A DNA stretch of 64,000 bases from an uncultured Kiritimatiellota bacterium (GCA_934635045.1 CAKTZA010000011.1:1-64000), one strand, 5' to 3'; counted from the stretch's first letter, positions 9,639 to 18,882 are shown. Made by a program: numbers and translations. Notes: generated by a model not told the origin, from the sequence alone.

Positions 9639-10888
9639 GAGCGCTTGGACTTGTGGCGGCGCTCCTGCTTGGCGCATCTGCGGCTTCGTCTGCGGAATTG
9701 ACGTCTCGGACATTCGATTTGCGGGACTACCCGTCGGTTTCGGATGCTGTTGCGGCGTGTCGTGCGGCGGGCGGCGGACGTGTCGTCGTGCCGAAGGGCG
9801 TGTGGCGGTCAAAGGGCCCCGTACACCTCGCGAGCGACTGTGAGCTGCACCTTGAAGAAGGGGCTGAACTTCTCTTCTCGGACAATCCGAAGGACTACCT
9901 TCCGTCGGTGCGTGTCGCCTACGAGGGCGTCGAGTGCTTGAACTACTCGCCGCTTGTCTACGCTTTCGGCGCGACGAACGTCGCCGTCACGGGAACAGGC
10001 ACGCTACGGGCCGAACACGCCTTCTGGTGCGCCTGGAACTGGCACAACGGAGCCAGCCGCAAGGCTCTCGACGACCTCGTCTACGACTGGTCGACGGGCG
10101 GCCGTCCGGTCGAGGCGCGCGACATGACGAAGGTTCCCGGCTGCCGTCTGCGCCCGCAGTTCCTTCACTTCAACCGCTGCCGGAACGTACGAATCGAGGG
10201 TGTGCGCATCCGCGACTCGCCGTTCTGGTGCATCCACACCTATGTCTGCGACGGCGTCGTCGTGCGAAATGTGGACGTCTGTGCGCACCTGCACAACTCG
10301 GACGGCCTTGATTTGGAGATGACGAAGAACGCGCTGGTCGAAGGATGCACATTTTGCCAGGGCGATGACGCGATCTGCGTAAAGGCCGGCAAGAATGCCG
10401 ACGGGCGACGCGTCGGGATCGCTTCGGAGAACATCGAGATACGGAATTGCGAGATCAAGGCCGGACACGCGCTCCTGGCGCTCGGCAGCGAGGTTTCGGC
10501 CGGCATTCGCAACGTCTGGCTGCACGACTGTCGAATGACCGGTGCGACGTCCAACGGTCTGCTGATCAAGACGAACAAGGAGCGTGGCGGCTTCGTTGAG
10601 GACATCCGCTTCGAGCGCGTTTGGGCAGCCTGCCTGGACGGTGCGCCGGTCCAGATTGATGCCAATACCTACTATTCGGCGCCGCGACCGAACTGCGAGG
10701 TCGTCCGCACGCGCATCCGCAACGTGACGGCAAAGGACATCGTGGCCGCGGAAGCCGCCTGCGCCTACTCGCTCAAGGGTGATCCCGCGCTGCCGGTCGA
10801 AGGCGTGACGGTCACGAACGTGGAGGTTCGCCGATGGACGGGTGGCCCAGACCATGCGGAGAACATCAAGGGCTTCAGGAAAGACTAA
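9635..10888 (+). CDS. Secreted GH28 polygalacturonase-type glycosidase
   Basis: Right-handed beta-helix glycosidase of family GH28, expected to cleave galacturonic-acid linkages in pectin or rhamnogalacturonan. GTG 9635 is chosen because GGAGG at 9624-9628 lies six bases upstream and the GTG overlaps the previous stop (GTGA). Residues 1-20 form a signal peptide (cut near SSA). Catalytic motifs are NSDGLD (221-226) and GDDAI (243-247), with a histidine in AGHALLALGS. The usual RIK motif reads LIK, so the substrate-binding Arg seems absent, which may change specificity. 417 aa, normal length. A longer frame from 9413 exists but overlaps the deacetylase gene and is not credible. Confidence 0.9.
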   Translation: MRALGLVAALLLGASAASSAELTSRTFDLRDYPSVSDAVAACRAAGGGRVVVPKGVWRSKGPVHLASDCELHLEEGAELLFSDNPKDYLPSVRVAYEGVECLNYSPLVYAFGATNVAVTGTGTLRAEHAFWCAWNWHNGASRKALDDLVYDWSTGGRPVEARDMTKVPGCRLRPQFLHFNRCRNVRIEGVRIRDSPFWCIHTYVCDGVVVRNVDVCAHLHNSDGLDLEMTKNALVEGCTFCQGDDAICVKAGKNADGRRVGIASENIEIRNCEIKAGHALLALGSEVSAGIRNVWLHDCRMTGATSNGLLIKTNKERGGFVEDIRFERVWAACLDGAPVQIDANTYYSAPRPNCEVVRTRIRNVTAKDIVAAEAACAYSLKGDPALPVEGVTVTNVEVRRWTGGPDHAENIKGFRKD

Positions 10889-10898
10889 GGAGAATAAA

Positions 10899-11681
10899 AT
10901 GCAGAAGATGAAGAAAATCTCAGGAATTGTGGGCGTGGCCTTGACGCTGTCCGCGTCGGCATTCGCAAAGGAGCGCGTGGTCATCGTTCCCGCGCATCCG
11001 GACGACCTGATCGCCTGTCTCGGATTCGCGCATCTCGCGCGCGACGTCTTTGAACTCCATGTCATCGACTACACGCACGGCGAACGCGGCTGCGGTGAAG
11101 AGAAGTTCCGAAACGGCTGGACAAAGGAAAAGCGCACGCAGGAGGAACAGGCCGTCTGCGACTCGATCGGCGCGAAGCTGCATTGGCTTGACGAGATTGA
11201 CGGCGAGGCCTATGCGAACCGCGAGTCGTGCGAACGGTTGGCGTCCCTGCTGAAGGAGATCCAGCCCCGCGCCGTGTTTGCGCACTGGCCGGTTGACGTG
11301 CATACGGACCATGTGATGGCGGGCGCGGCGGCCTTGCGCGCGATTTTCCTTTCGGGAATCAAGCCGGAGATTTACTTCTTTGAGGAGACCTATCAGGCCA
11401 AGCGCTTCGTGCCGGACGTGTTCGTGGACTTCTCGTCCGTCGAGGAGAAAGTCTGGCAGTCCCTGCGTCTCTACGAATGCCAGTACCGCGACGGCGGCAT
11501 GGAGCGTCGCCGCAAGGCGTCCGCCGACTTCTACGGCTGGCATTCCGCCAAGTATTATGGCGGAAAGTCAGAGGGCTTCATGAGCTTTGTCCAGCCGATG
11601 CAGGGCGAGAAGACCGTTTTTTCCGAATTGCCGAAGCCGTGGCCCAAGGAGACGGGCGTCAGTTTTCAGGGGGCCCGGTAA
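10899..11681 (+). CDS. Second secreted PIG-L (LmbE-like) deacetylase
   Basis: Paralogue of the deacetylase at 8817. A signal peptide (cut near AFA|KE) is followed by the zinc motif PAHPDD and, further on, the VDVHTDHVM segment supplying the second metal ligand. The start at ATG 10899 is set by AAGGAG at 10887-10892, which also contains the previous stop. 260 aa, about normal. The two copies flank the GH28 gene, so N-deacetylation probably accompanies backbone cleavage of the same substrate. They could also act on the cell's own glycans. Function is known for the superfamily only; the substrate here is not evident. Confidence 0.88.
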   Translation: MQKMKKISGIVGVALTLSASAFAKERVVIVPAHPDDLIACLGFAHLARDVFELHVIDYTHGERGCGEEKFRNGWTKEKRTQEEQAVCDSIGAKLHWLDEIDGEAYANRESCERLASLLKEIQPRAVFAHWPVDVHTDHVMAGAAALRAIFLSGIKPEIYFFEETYQAKRFVPDVFVDFSSVEEKVWQSLRLYECQYRDGGMERRRKASADFYGWHSAKYYGGKSEGFMSFVQPMQGEKTVFSELPKPWPKETGVSFQGAR

Positions 11682-11691
11682 GGAGGTGCAA

Positions 11692-14600
11692 ATGCGTTTT
11701 GAGATTTTGACCCTGTTGCTGGCCTCGGCGGCGACGGCAGTGTTTCCCGTCTCGGTGCAGGGCGAGGCGACGAAGTTTCCGGACTGGCGCGCGCGGCTGC
11801 CGCGTCCGGTCTACGACGCGAAGCCCGAATGGATCGGCCTCTACGACACGGCGTGGGAACTGGCGCACGCGCGCATCGACGAGATTCCGGGATTGCCGGC
11901 CTCGCGGTACATGGACGAGGCGCATGCCTCCAGCCTGATCTGGATCTGGGATACGTGCCTCATGGCGCATTTCTGCAAGTACTGCCCGGACGAATTCCCC
12001 GGCATCGAGTCGCTGGAGAACTTCTACGGCGTCATGTTGGCGGCGACGAATGCACCGTTGCCGAAGGTGAAGGGAAACGTCTGGTGTGGCGCCGACTGCG
12101 GCAAGATGCTCGACTTCCGCATCCATCATCCGGACAATCCGCCGCTTTTTGCCTGGACGGAATACGTCTATGCGCTCCAGACGGGGGATCGCGCCCGTTT
12201 GGAACGCGTGTATGGCGAGAAGCGTTGGCTTCAGCGGTGGTATGAACTCTTCGACGCGTTTGACCCCGCGAAGCCAAAGCCTTATGGCGCGAACTCCCGG
12301 GTCGCGCTCAAGCGTGCGGCAGACGGCTACCGCTGGGGCGGGTGTCCGAGCGGCATGGACAACACGCCGCGCGGACGGAAGGGCGAGAAGGATGCGGGGC
12401 CGATGGGGCTTTGCCCGGAGAATCCGGACCTCCTCTGGGTGGATGCGCTCGCGCAGCAGGGGCTTTCCGCCCTCTACCTGTCGCGCATCGCCACGCTGCT
12501 CGGGCGAGAGGACGAGGCGCGGACATGGCAGACGCGCTACGCGGCGGTTCGGGAGAAGGTCAATCGCCTGTATTGGGACGAATCGGACGGCTTTTACTAC
12601 GACATCCTGTCGTCGAACCTTGCGAAGACAAAGGTTCCGACTTTGGCCTCGTATTGGCCGATGCTGGCGGAAATGCCGACGGACGCAATGGGGCGTCGCC
12701 TGGCCGACAAGCTCGCGGACGCCCGCTGGTTCGGCGGACGCGTTCCCCTGCCCTCGCTGGCGCGTCACGACCGGGATTTCATCGCGACGGGCGGCTACTG
12801 GCGCGGGTCGGTCTGGTTGCCGACGGCCTACATGGCGATCAAGGCGCTCGATGCCTACGGCGATTTCGGGCGGGCGCGCGACGTCGCGACGCGGCTTGTG
12901 GACCACATGTACCGGACCTATCGTGAATTCTCGCCACACACGATCTGGGAATGCTATTCGCCGACGGAGCCGAAACCGGCGACCAACAAGCGCGGCGAAT
13001 TCGTGCGATACGATTTCTGCGGCTGGTCGGCGTTGGGGCCAATCTCGATTTTCCTGGAGGACGTGATCGGCATCAAGGAGGCCAATGCGTTCGAGAACAC
13101 GCTACGCTGCGACTTTCCCCGCACTGTCGAGGGACGCATGGGCGTTGAGAACTACCGATTCGGTCGCGTGACCTGCTCGGTGATTGCGACGACGGATGCG
13201 GTCAAGGTCATCTCGAACCGTCCGTTTTCGCTTCTCGTCGATGGGCGTGCATTCGCCGTCAAGGTCGGCGAAAACGTTTTTTCGCGCATAGACACGCTGG
13301 AGGCGGGCTTTCGCGATCCGCCGCACGACGCCAAGCCGCAGACGTGGTGGCACTGGATGAACGGCAACGTCACGAAGGAGGGCATCACCGCCGATCTGGA
13401 GGCGATGGCGCAGGTCGGCCTCGGCGGCGCGCAGATCTTCGACGCGGGCTGCGACATCCCGCCCGGCCCGGTCGCATTCAACACGCCCGCCTGGTTCGAC
13501 GCGATCCGCCACGCGGCGAAAGAGGCTCGGCGGCTCGGCCTTGAGCTGTGCCTGCCGAACTGCAGCGGCTGGGCCAATTCGGGCGGGCCGTGGAATCTGC
13601 CGGAGAACGGCATGAAGTTCCTGGCGCTGACCGAGACCAAGGTGAAGGGCCCCGGGCGATTCGCGGGGCGGCTTCCCGCGCCACCGAACCCGCACGGCTT
13701 CTACGACGACATCGCCGTCTTCGCCTACCCCGTGCCGCCCGCCGACACGTGGCACATGACGGACGCCGGGGCGCGGATGACGAGCAACGGAAAGGAAGTC
13801 TTGATTACGTTCCCTGCATCTGTCACGGTCGGCGGCTTCTCGTGTCGGTTTGTCCATCCACGTCTCTGGAAGGGGGCGGGACGGCTCGGTGTCGAGATCT
13901 CGGACGACGGATCGGCGTTTCGTCCGCTCGTCACGCGCGAGATCGTGTTGAGCACATCCGGCCAGTCGGACACGGGGCGGCGCTTCTTCCCGTTCGCACA
14001 GCCCGTCACGGCGCGGGCGTTCCGTTTTGTGTCCGACTTCGCGGAGTCGCTCCACGTGCGGCTGGACGACTTCGCCGTCGAGCGGCGAATGGCTGTTGGT
14101 GACCTTGCGGCGAAGACCTTTCGCATCCGCGCCCCCATCACGGTCGAACGCGCGAAGACCGAGGCGGAGCAAGTCATCGCGAAAGCGTCCGTCATTGACC
14201 TCACGGACCGGTTGTCGAAGAATGGGGCGTTGACGTGGGATGTTCCTGCCGGCGATTGGTCGATCGTCCGCCTCGGCTACGCGGCGAACGGGCGATGCAA
14301 CCATCCGGCGTCCGAACGCGGCATTGGGCTGGAGGTCGACAAGCTCTCGGCGCGCGCGCTCGACTTCCACTTCGACGCCTACGTCGCGAAGCTCTGCGAC
14401 TTCCTCGGCCCGCTCGCGGGCGACGTCGCGCACGGCCTCAACAGCATCCTCGTCGACAGCTACGAGGTCGGCTCGCAGAACTGGACGCAGGGCTTCGAGC
14501 GCGAATTCGCGCGGCGGCGCGGCTACGCGATGGCCCCCTACTACCCCGTCTTCACCGGGCACGTCGTCGGCTCGGCGGACGAGACGGAGCGCTTTCTCGC

Positions 14601-16476
14601 CGACTTCCGCCGCACCGTCGCCGACCTCTTCGCCGAGAACTACGCGGGCGCGCTCGCGAAGAAGTGCCATGCGCGCGGGCTGAAGCTCTCGCTGGAGCCC
14701 TACGGCAGCTGCCCGGCGGACAACCTCCAGTACGGCACCCCCGCCGACATCCCGATGGGCGAGTTCTGGAGCAAGCCGGGCGTTGGCGTCTCGACCGTCG
14801 GCAACGCGCGCTTCCCCGCTTCCCTCGCGCACGTCTGGGGGCGGCGCATTGTGGCGATGGAGGCTTTTACTGGCAATCCGGCAGAGGGTGTCGGCCGCTG
14901 GCAGAAGACGCCCTACGGCCTCAAGGCGCAGGGCGACCGCGTCTTCACGGAGGGCGTCAACCGCATCGTCTACCACCGCTTCACCCACCAGCCGTGGCCC
15001 GCCGGCAAGTACCTGCCCGGCATGACGATGGGCAAGTGGGGCATGCATTTCGACCGCACGCAGACGTGGTGGCCGCTCGCGAAGGACTGGATCTCCTACC
15101 AGTCGCGCTGCCAGTTCCTCCTGCAGGAGGGCAGTCCCGTCGCCGAGGGCCTCTTCTACTGCGGCGAGGGCGCGCCGAACGACGGCGGCAACACCGACGG
15201 CGCGACGGGGCGCCCCGCGACCCTGCCCTACGGCTACAATTGGGACATCTGCGCGCGCGACGCGCTGATGCGCCTCACGGTGGACGCGCGCGGACGCGTC
15301 GTCGCGCCGGGCGGCGTCGCCTACGAGATCCTGATCCTGCCGGCAAGCGAGACGATGGGCCTCGACGTCCTCCGCAAGGTCGACGCGCTCGCGGAGGCGG
15401 GGGCGACGGTCGTCGGCGCCGTCCGCCCGGCGCGGACGCCGGGCCTCGCGGGCTACCCGGCGGCGGACGGCGAGCTGCAGGCCCTCGCGGCGAAGGTCTG
15501 GGCGCGGCCGAACGTCCTCGCGTGCACGCCCGACGAGGCCCTCGCGCGGCGCGGCGTCGCGCCCGACTTCGCGTGGACGGGCAAGAGGGGCCGCGACCTC
15601 GGCGGCGGCGACGTCGCCTACATCCACCGCGACTACGGGAAGCGGGGCGAGGGCTACTTCGTCGCGATGCCGAACCCGCAGGAGACGGAGGTCGAGGTCA
15701 GCTTCCGCCAGGCGGGACGCGTGCCCGAGCTGTGGGACGCCGAGCGCGGCACGGTCCGCGACGCGCCCGCCTGGCGCATCGCGGACGGGCGCACCCACGT
15801 GCGCCTCCGCTTCGACCCGTCCGGCTCGGTCTTCGTCATGTTCCGCCGCCCGACGGCGGCGACGCGCAGCGCCCGCGCGGACCTGCCGAGGGCGGAGACC
15901 GTCCGCGCGCAGAACGTCGAGGGGCCGTGGACGGTCGCGTTCCCGAAGGGATGGGACGCGCCCGAGAGGGCCGTCTTCACGAACCTCGTCTCGTGGACGG
16001 AGCGGCCCGAGGACGGCATCAGGTACTTCAGCGGCACGGCGACCTACGCGAAGAGGGTCAAGGCCGCGAAGCCCCAGCCGGGCGAGCGGCTGATCCTCGA
16101 CCTCGGCGACGTGAAGGACTTCGCCGAGGTGCGCGTGAACGGCAGGGACTTCCCCGTCCTCTGGAAGCCGCCCTTCCGCGTGGACGTCACGGACGCCGCG
16201 CGGAAGGGCGCGACGCTCGACCTGCGCATCCGCGTGACGAACCGCTGGCCGAACCGCCTGATCGGCGACGACCGGCTCTACGCCGAGGACTGCGCGTGGA
16301 AGAAGGCCGACTTCCGCGAGGCCATCGTCGAGCTGCCGCAGTGGGTGAAGGAGGGGAGGCGGAGCCCGACCGGGCGCCACACGTTCACGACGTGGAAGCA
16401 CTGGAACAGGGATGACAAGCTCCTGCCCTCCGGCCTCCTCGGTCCCGTCGTCCTCCGCACGACCCGCGAACGCTGA
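11692..16476 (+). CDS. Fusion: six-hairpin (GH63/MGH1-like) glycosidase plus GH106 alpha-L-rhamnosidase
   Basis: A 1594-residue secreted protein joining two enzymes. The start is ATG 11692, six bases after AGGAGG. After a signal peptide, residues ~30-530 form an (alpha/alpha)6 glycosidase domain of trehalase/GH63 type (SLIWIWDTCLMAHF, GGYWRGSVWLPTAYMAI). At about residue 545 the sequence becomes GH106: LEAGFRDPP, KPQTWWHWMNGNVTKEGI, SGGPWNLPENGMK, then DSYEVGSQNWTQGFEREF, and a C-terminal jelly roll with VRVNGRDFPVLWKPPFRVDV. The GH106 part starts just where mature family members start after their own signal peptide, so it is a clean fusion. The second half is visibly richer in G/C at third positions. 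Rhamnogalacturonan degradation fits the neighbours. Confidence 0.86.
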   Translation: MRFEILTLLLASAATAVFPVSVQGEATKFPDWRARLPRPVYDAKPEWIGLYDTAWELAHARIDEIPGLPASRYMDEAHASSLIWIWDTCLMAHFCKYCPDEFPGIESLENFYGVMLAATNAPLPKVKGNVWCGADCGKMLDFRIHHPDNPPLFAWTEYVYALQTGDRARLERVYGEKRWLQRWYELFDAFDPAKPKPYGANSRVALKRAADGYRWGGCPSGMDNTPRGRKGEKDAGPMGLCPENPDLLWVDALAQQGLSALYLSRIATLLGREDEARTWQTRYAAVREKVNRLYWDESDGFYYDILSSNLAKTKVPTLASYWPMLAEMPTDAMGRRLADKLADARWFGGRVPLPSLARHDRDFIATGGYWRGSVWLPTAYMAIKALDAYGDFGRARDVATRLVDHMYRTYREFSPHTIWECYSPTEPKPATNKRGEFVRYDFCGWSALGPISIFLEDVIGIKEANAFENTLRCDFPRTVEGRMGVENYRFGRVTCSVIATTDAVKVISNRPFSLLVDGRAFAVKVGENVFSRIDTLEAGFRDPPHDAKPQTWWHWMNGNVTKEGITADLEAMAQVGLGGAQIFDAGCDIPPGPVAFNTPAWFDAIRHAAKEARRLGLELCLPNCSGWANSGGPWNLPENGMKFLALTETKVKGPGRFAGRLPAPPNPHGFYDDIAVFAYPVPPADTWHMTDAGARMTSNGKEVLITFPASVTVGGFSCRFVHPRLWKGAGRLGVEISDDGSAFRPLVTREIVLSTSGQSDTGRRFFPFAQPVTARAFRFVSDFAESLHVRLDDFAVERRMAVGDLAAKTFRIRAPITVERAKTEAEQVIAKASVIDLTDRLSKNGALTWDVPAGDWSIVRLGYAANGRCNHPASERGIGLEVDKLSARALDFHFDAYVAKLCDFLGPLAGDVAHGLNSILVDSYEVGSQNWTQGFEREFARRRGYAMAPYYPVFTGHVVGSADETERFLADFRRTVADLFAENYAGALAKKCHARGLKLSLEPYGSCPADNLQYGTPADIPMGEFWSKPGVGVSTVGNARFPASLAHVWGRRIVAMEAFTGNPAEGVGRWQKTPYGLKAQGDRVFTEGVNRIVYHRFTHQPWPAGKYLPGMTMGKWGMHFDRTQTWWPLAKDWISYQSRCQFLLQEGSPVAEGLFYCGEGAPNDGGNTDGATGRPATLPYGYNWDICARDALMRLTVDARGRVVAPGGVAYEILILPASETMGLDVLRKVDALAEAGATVVGAVRPARTPGLAGYPAADGELQALAAKVWARPNVLACTPDEALARRGVAPDFAWTGKRGRDLGGGDVAYIHRDYGKRGEGYFVAMPNPQETEVEVSFRQAGRVPELWDAERGTVRDAPAWRIADGRTHVRLRFDPSGSVFVMFRRPTAATRSARADLPRAETVRAQNVEGPWTVAFPKGWDAPERAVFTNLVSWTERPEDGIRYFSGTATYAKRVKAAKPQPGERLILDLGDVKDFAEVRVNGRDFPVLWKPPFRVDVTDAARKGATLDLRIRVTNRWPNRLIGDDRLYAEDCAWKKADFREAIVELPQWVKEGRRSPTGRHTFTTWKHWNRDDKLLPSGLLGPVVLRTTRER

Positions 16477-16547
16477 ACCCCGTTGCGACTGATGCCCTGA
16501 CACTCAAAAGGGCGGCCGCGTGCAGACGTTCTGTCGGCGGGTGGTTG

Positions 16548-16556
16548 TGGTATAAT
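16548..16556 (+). promoter_or_regulatory. Extended -10 promoter upstream of yggS
   Basis: TGG-TATAAT, with the hexamer at 16551-16556. No clear -35 is visible. The start codon of yggS is 58 bases downstream, so this transcript has a real leader, unlike most promoters in the window. It lies after the end of the glycosidase operon and starts the housekeeping block. Confidence 0.75.
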
Positions 16557-16614
16557 ACGCACCCGAACGAAAACGGGGCGTTGGCCCCATGACCCGAAAA
16601 GAGAGAGATGTCCG

Positions 16615-17403
16615 ATGCGTGACTTGAACGAGATTCTGGCGGAAGTGCGCGGCAAGATCGCCGCCGCGTGTGCGCGGGCGGGACGCGATCCCGCCGAGGT
16701 CGAGATCGTCGCCGTGACGAAGACGCACGGCGCGGAGGTCGTGCAGGAGGCGTGGGACGCGGGCCTCACGATCGTCGGCGAGAACAAGGTGCAGGAGGCC
16801 GCGTGGAAGAAGCCGGCATCCGTCGCGGGGCCGAGCTGGCATCTGATCGGCCACCTTCAGGGCAACAAGGTGCGCCACGCGCTGGAACTCTTCGACTTCA
16901 TCCACTCGGTCGACTCGACGAAGCTCTTGGACCGGCTCCAGTCCGTCGCCGAGGAGACCGGCGCGTCGCCGCACATCCTGCTGGAGGTCAACGTCTCGGG
17001 CGAGAAGTCGAAAACGGGGATGCCGCTTGGCGAAGTGGACGCGGCGGTGCGGCGGCTGATGGAGGCGTGTCCGCGCCTCACGTTCGAGGGCTTCATGACG
17101 ATGGCGCCGTTCTCGGAGAACCCGGAGGACGCGCGGCCCTATTTCCGCCGTCTGCGCGAGCTGCGCGACACGACAGAGAAGAAGTTCGGGCTCGTCCTGC
17201 CGCGCCTCTCGATGGGCATGAGCGGCGACTACGAGGTCGCCGTCGAGGAGGGGGCGACGTGGCTCCGGCTTGGCACGGCGCTTTTCGGGGAGCGTCCGAA
17301 GGTCAAGGCCGTCCGCGCGGCGGCCGATGATTCGGATGGCGGCGCCTCGGCCGGCCTCGACTCCTATTCCGGCGCCGGCCCGACGTACAAGGTGCTGGAT
17401 TAG
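16615..17403 (+). CDS. yggS: YggS-family pyridoxal-phosphate homeostasis protein
   Basis: Cytoplasmic PLP-binding protein of the YggS/PROSC family, which holds and delivers pyridoxal phosphate rather than catalysing a known reaction. The PLP-binding lysine is Lys36 in IVAVTKTHG. ENKVQEA, WHLIGHLQGNK and MGMSGDYEVAVEEGATWLRLGTALFG are family signatures. 262 aa; the last ~30 residues form a Gly/Ser/Ala-rich tail beyond the usual end (YggS is ~230 aa). ATG 16615 follows a purine-rich AAAGAGAG. Confidence 0.94.
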   Translation: MRDLNEILAEVRGKIAAACARAGRDPAEVEIVAVTKTHGAEVVQEAWDAGLTIVGENKVQEAAWKKPASVAGPSWHLIGHLQGNKVRHALELFDFIHSVDSTKLLDRLQSVAEETGASPHILLEVNVSGEKSKTGMPLGEVDAAVRRLMEACPRLTFEGFMTMAPFSENPEDARPYFRRLRELRDTTEKKFGLVLPRLSMGMSGDYEVAVEEGATWLRLGTALFGERPKVKAVRAAADDSDGGASAGLDSYSGAGPTYKVLD

Positions 17404-17412
17404 CGAAATTTG

Positions 17413-17421
17413 TGGTATAAT
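17413..17421 (+). promoter_or_regulatory. Extended -10 promoter abutting the tmk start (leaderless)
   Basis: TGG-TATAAT, with the hexamer at 17416-17421. Only six bases separate it from ATG 17428, so a normal start point would fall on or next to the A of the ATG. This argues against starts upstream of 17428 and predicts a leaderless tmk transcript. There is no ribosome-binding site in the gap. Confidence 0.78.
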
Positions 17422-17427
17422 TCGCGC

Positions 17428-18114
17428 ATGACAGTTGAGTTAGCAGAGTCTGGCACGACCGAAGATCGGGGACAGAAGGGGGTTCGCGGGCGTTTCATCA
17501 CGTTCGAGGGCGGCGAGGGGTGCGGCAAGTCCACCCAGGTTCGCCGCCTGAAGGAAGCCTTGGAGGCCGAGGGCATCGAAGTCGTCCTCACGCGCGAGCC
17601 CGGCGGCACGCCGCTTTCCGAGGAGGTTCGCCGCCTCATCAAGGATCAGCCGATTGATCCGCCGTGCGATCGGAGCGAACTGCTCCTCTTTCTCGCGGCG
17701 CGCGCCCAGCTCGTCCGCAACGTGATTCGTCCCGCCCTTGCGGCGGGCAAGTGGGTCGTCTCCGACCGCTTCAGCGACTCGACGCTCGCCTACCAGGGCT
17801 ACGGACGCGGCCTTTCGCTCGCGTTCATCGCGTCCGCCAACGACTTCGCCTGCGAAGGGCTGCGGCCCGACCTCACGCTCCTGCTGGACGTTGCGCCTGC
17901 CACGGCGGCGGCGCGCCTGCGCGGACGCGAGGCGGCGACGCACACGACGGCCGACCGCATCGAGCGCGCGGGCGACGAATTCCACGCGCGTCTGCGGAAG
18001 GGCTTTGCGGAGCTCGCGAAAGCCGAGCCGGGCCGCATCCTCACGTTGGACGCGAACGGCACGCCCGATGAAGTCTGGGAGAAGGTATGGATGTCGCTGA
18101 AGCGTTTTCGCTGA
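17428..18114 (+). CDS. tmk: Thymidylate kinase
   Basis: Phosphorylates dTMP to dTDP for DNA synthesis. The P-loop is GGEGCGKST (28-36). The DR motif (SDRFSDSTLAYQGYG) and an Arg-rich lid region (RGREAATHTTADRIERAGDEF) are present. About 20 residues precede the usual RFITFEG start. ATG 17428 is chosen because the promoter hexamer ends six bases before it. 228 aa, slightly long because of the N-terminal tail. The 3' end overlaps holB by 28 bases, so the two are co-expressed. Confidence 0.95.
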   Translation: MTVELAESGTTEDRGQKGVRGRFITFEGGEGCGKSTQVRRLKEALEAEGIEVVLTREPGGTPLSEEVRRLIKDQPIDPPCDRSELLLFLAARAQLVRNVIRPALAAGKWVVSDRFSDSTLAYQGYGRGLSLAFIASANDFACEGLRPDLTLLLDVAPATAAARLRGREAATHTTADRIERAGDEFHARLRKGFAELAKAEPGRILTLDANGTPDEVWEKVWMSLKRFR

Positions 18115-18860
18115 TCGCGCGGGCGATCGACACGGGCCACGCCGCGCACGGCTACCTGATCGTCGGCGACGTGCGCGGCAACGGCGCGGATCTCGTCCAC
18201 CGCATTCTGCTCAAGCTTTTCCCGCACGAGACGGCGCAGGTCGAAAGCGGTTCGCATCCCGACATCGTGACGCTCGCGCCTGAGGGCAAGGCCCGCATCA
18301 TTTCCGTGGACGCGATGCGCGAGCGGATTGTCGAGCCGATGTCCACGACCGCCTTTTCGGGCGGCTGGAAGGTCGGCGTCATCGTCGGCGCGGACCGCCT
18401 GCGCGTCGAGTCCGCGAACGCCTTCCTGAAGTCGCTGGAGGAGCCGCCGCCGCAGACGATGTACCTGCTACTGACCGACCAGTCGGACGGCATCCTGCCG
18501 ACCATCGTCTCGCGCTCCCAGCGCATCGACCTGCCGCTTCCGGCGGGCCTCCTCACGGGCGACGACTACGATCAGGTCGCGGACACCTTTGCCGCAAAGG
18601 ACGCCGCCGCGCTCGCCGCGAAACTGAAGGACCTGAAGGACGAGGCCGATGATGCGGACGTGCCGCTTGTGCGCAAGGCGTTTTATCGGACGCTCATGAG
18701 CTTCGCCCGGCAGATGATGGTCGGGGGCAAGCTGCCGCGCCACCTCGCGTTCCGCAACGTCGAGGCGATCGAGGACGCCTACCGCCAGAGCGACCGCGCC
18801 AACATGGGCGACGACATGGTGCTTTCGTTCCTGCTGGACCGCATCACCTTCCCGGCGTGA
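18087..18860 (+). CDS. holB: DNA polymerase III delta' subunit (clamp-loader), HolB-like
   Basis: Clamp-loader subunit homologous to HolB. The segment SVDAMRERI, then ADRLRVESANAFLKSLEEPPPQT and PTIVSRSQRIDLP, is the standard delta' core, including the SRC-like sensor region (here SRS). The P-loop position (VGDVRGNGADL) lacks GKS/T, as in delta' proteins that do not hydrolyse ATP. 257 aa, shorter than E. coli HolB (334). It follows tmk directly, a very common bacterial pairing. ATG 18087 lies inside the end of tmk. Confidence 0.87.
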   Translation: MDVAEAFSLIARAIDTGHAAHGYLIVGDVRGNGADLVHRILLKLFPHETAQVESGSHPDIVTLAPEGKARIISVDAMRERIVEPMSTTAFSGGWKVGVIVGADRLRVESANAFLKSLEEPPPQTMYLLLTDQSDGILPTIVSRSQRIDLPLPAGLLTGDDYDQVADTFAAKDAAALAAKLKDLKDEADDADVPLVRKAFYRTLMSFARQMMVGGKLPRHLAFRNVEAIEDAYRQSDRANMGDDMVLSFLLDRITFPA

Positions 18861-18882
18861 GGTCTTCATGTCCGCAGGACGA

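Noticed and set aside
13276..13281. Run of six T at the junction between the two fused glycosidase domains, as a frameshift site
   Set aside because: The frame is continuous on both sides and both domains are intact, so no frameshift is needed. A sequencing indel cannot be excluded but is not indicated.
14235..16415. Second + strand frame of 726 codons inside the GH106 region
   Set aside because: Composition is Arg/Ala/Gly only and it overlaps a clear GH106 domain; it is a by-product of extreme GC3.
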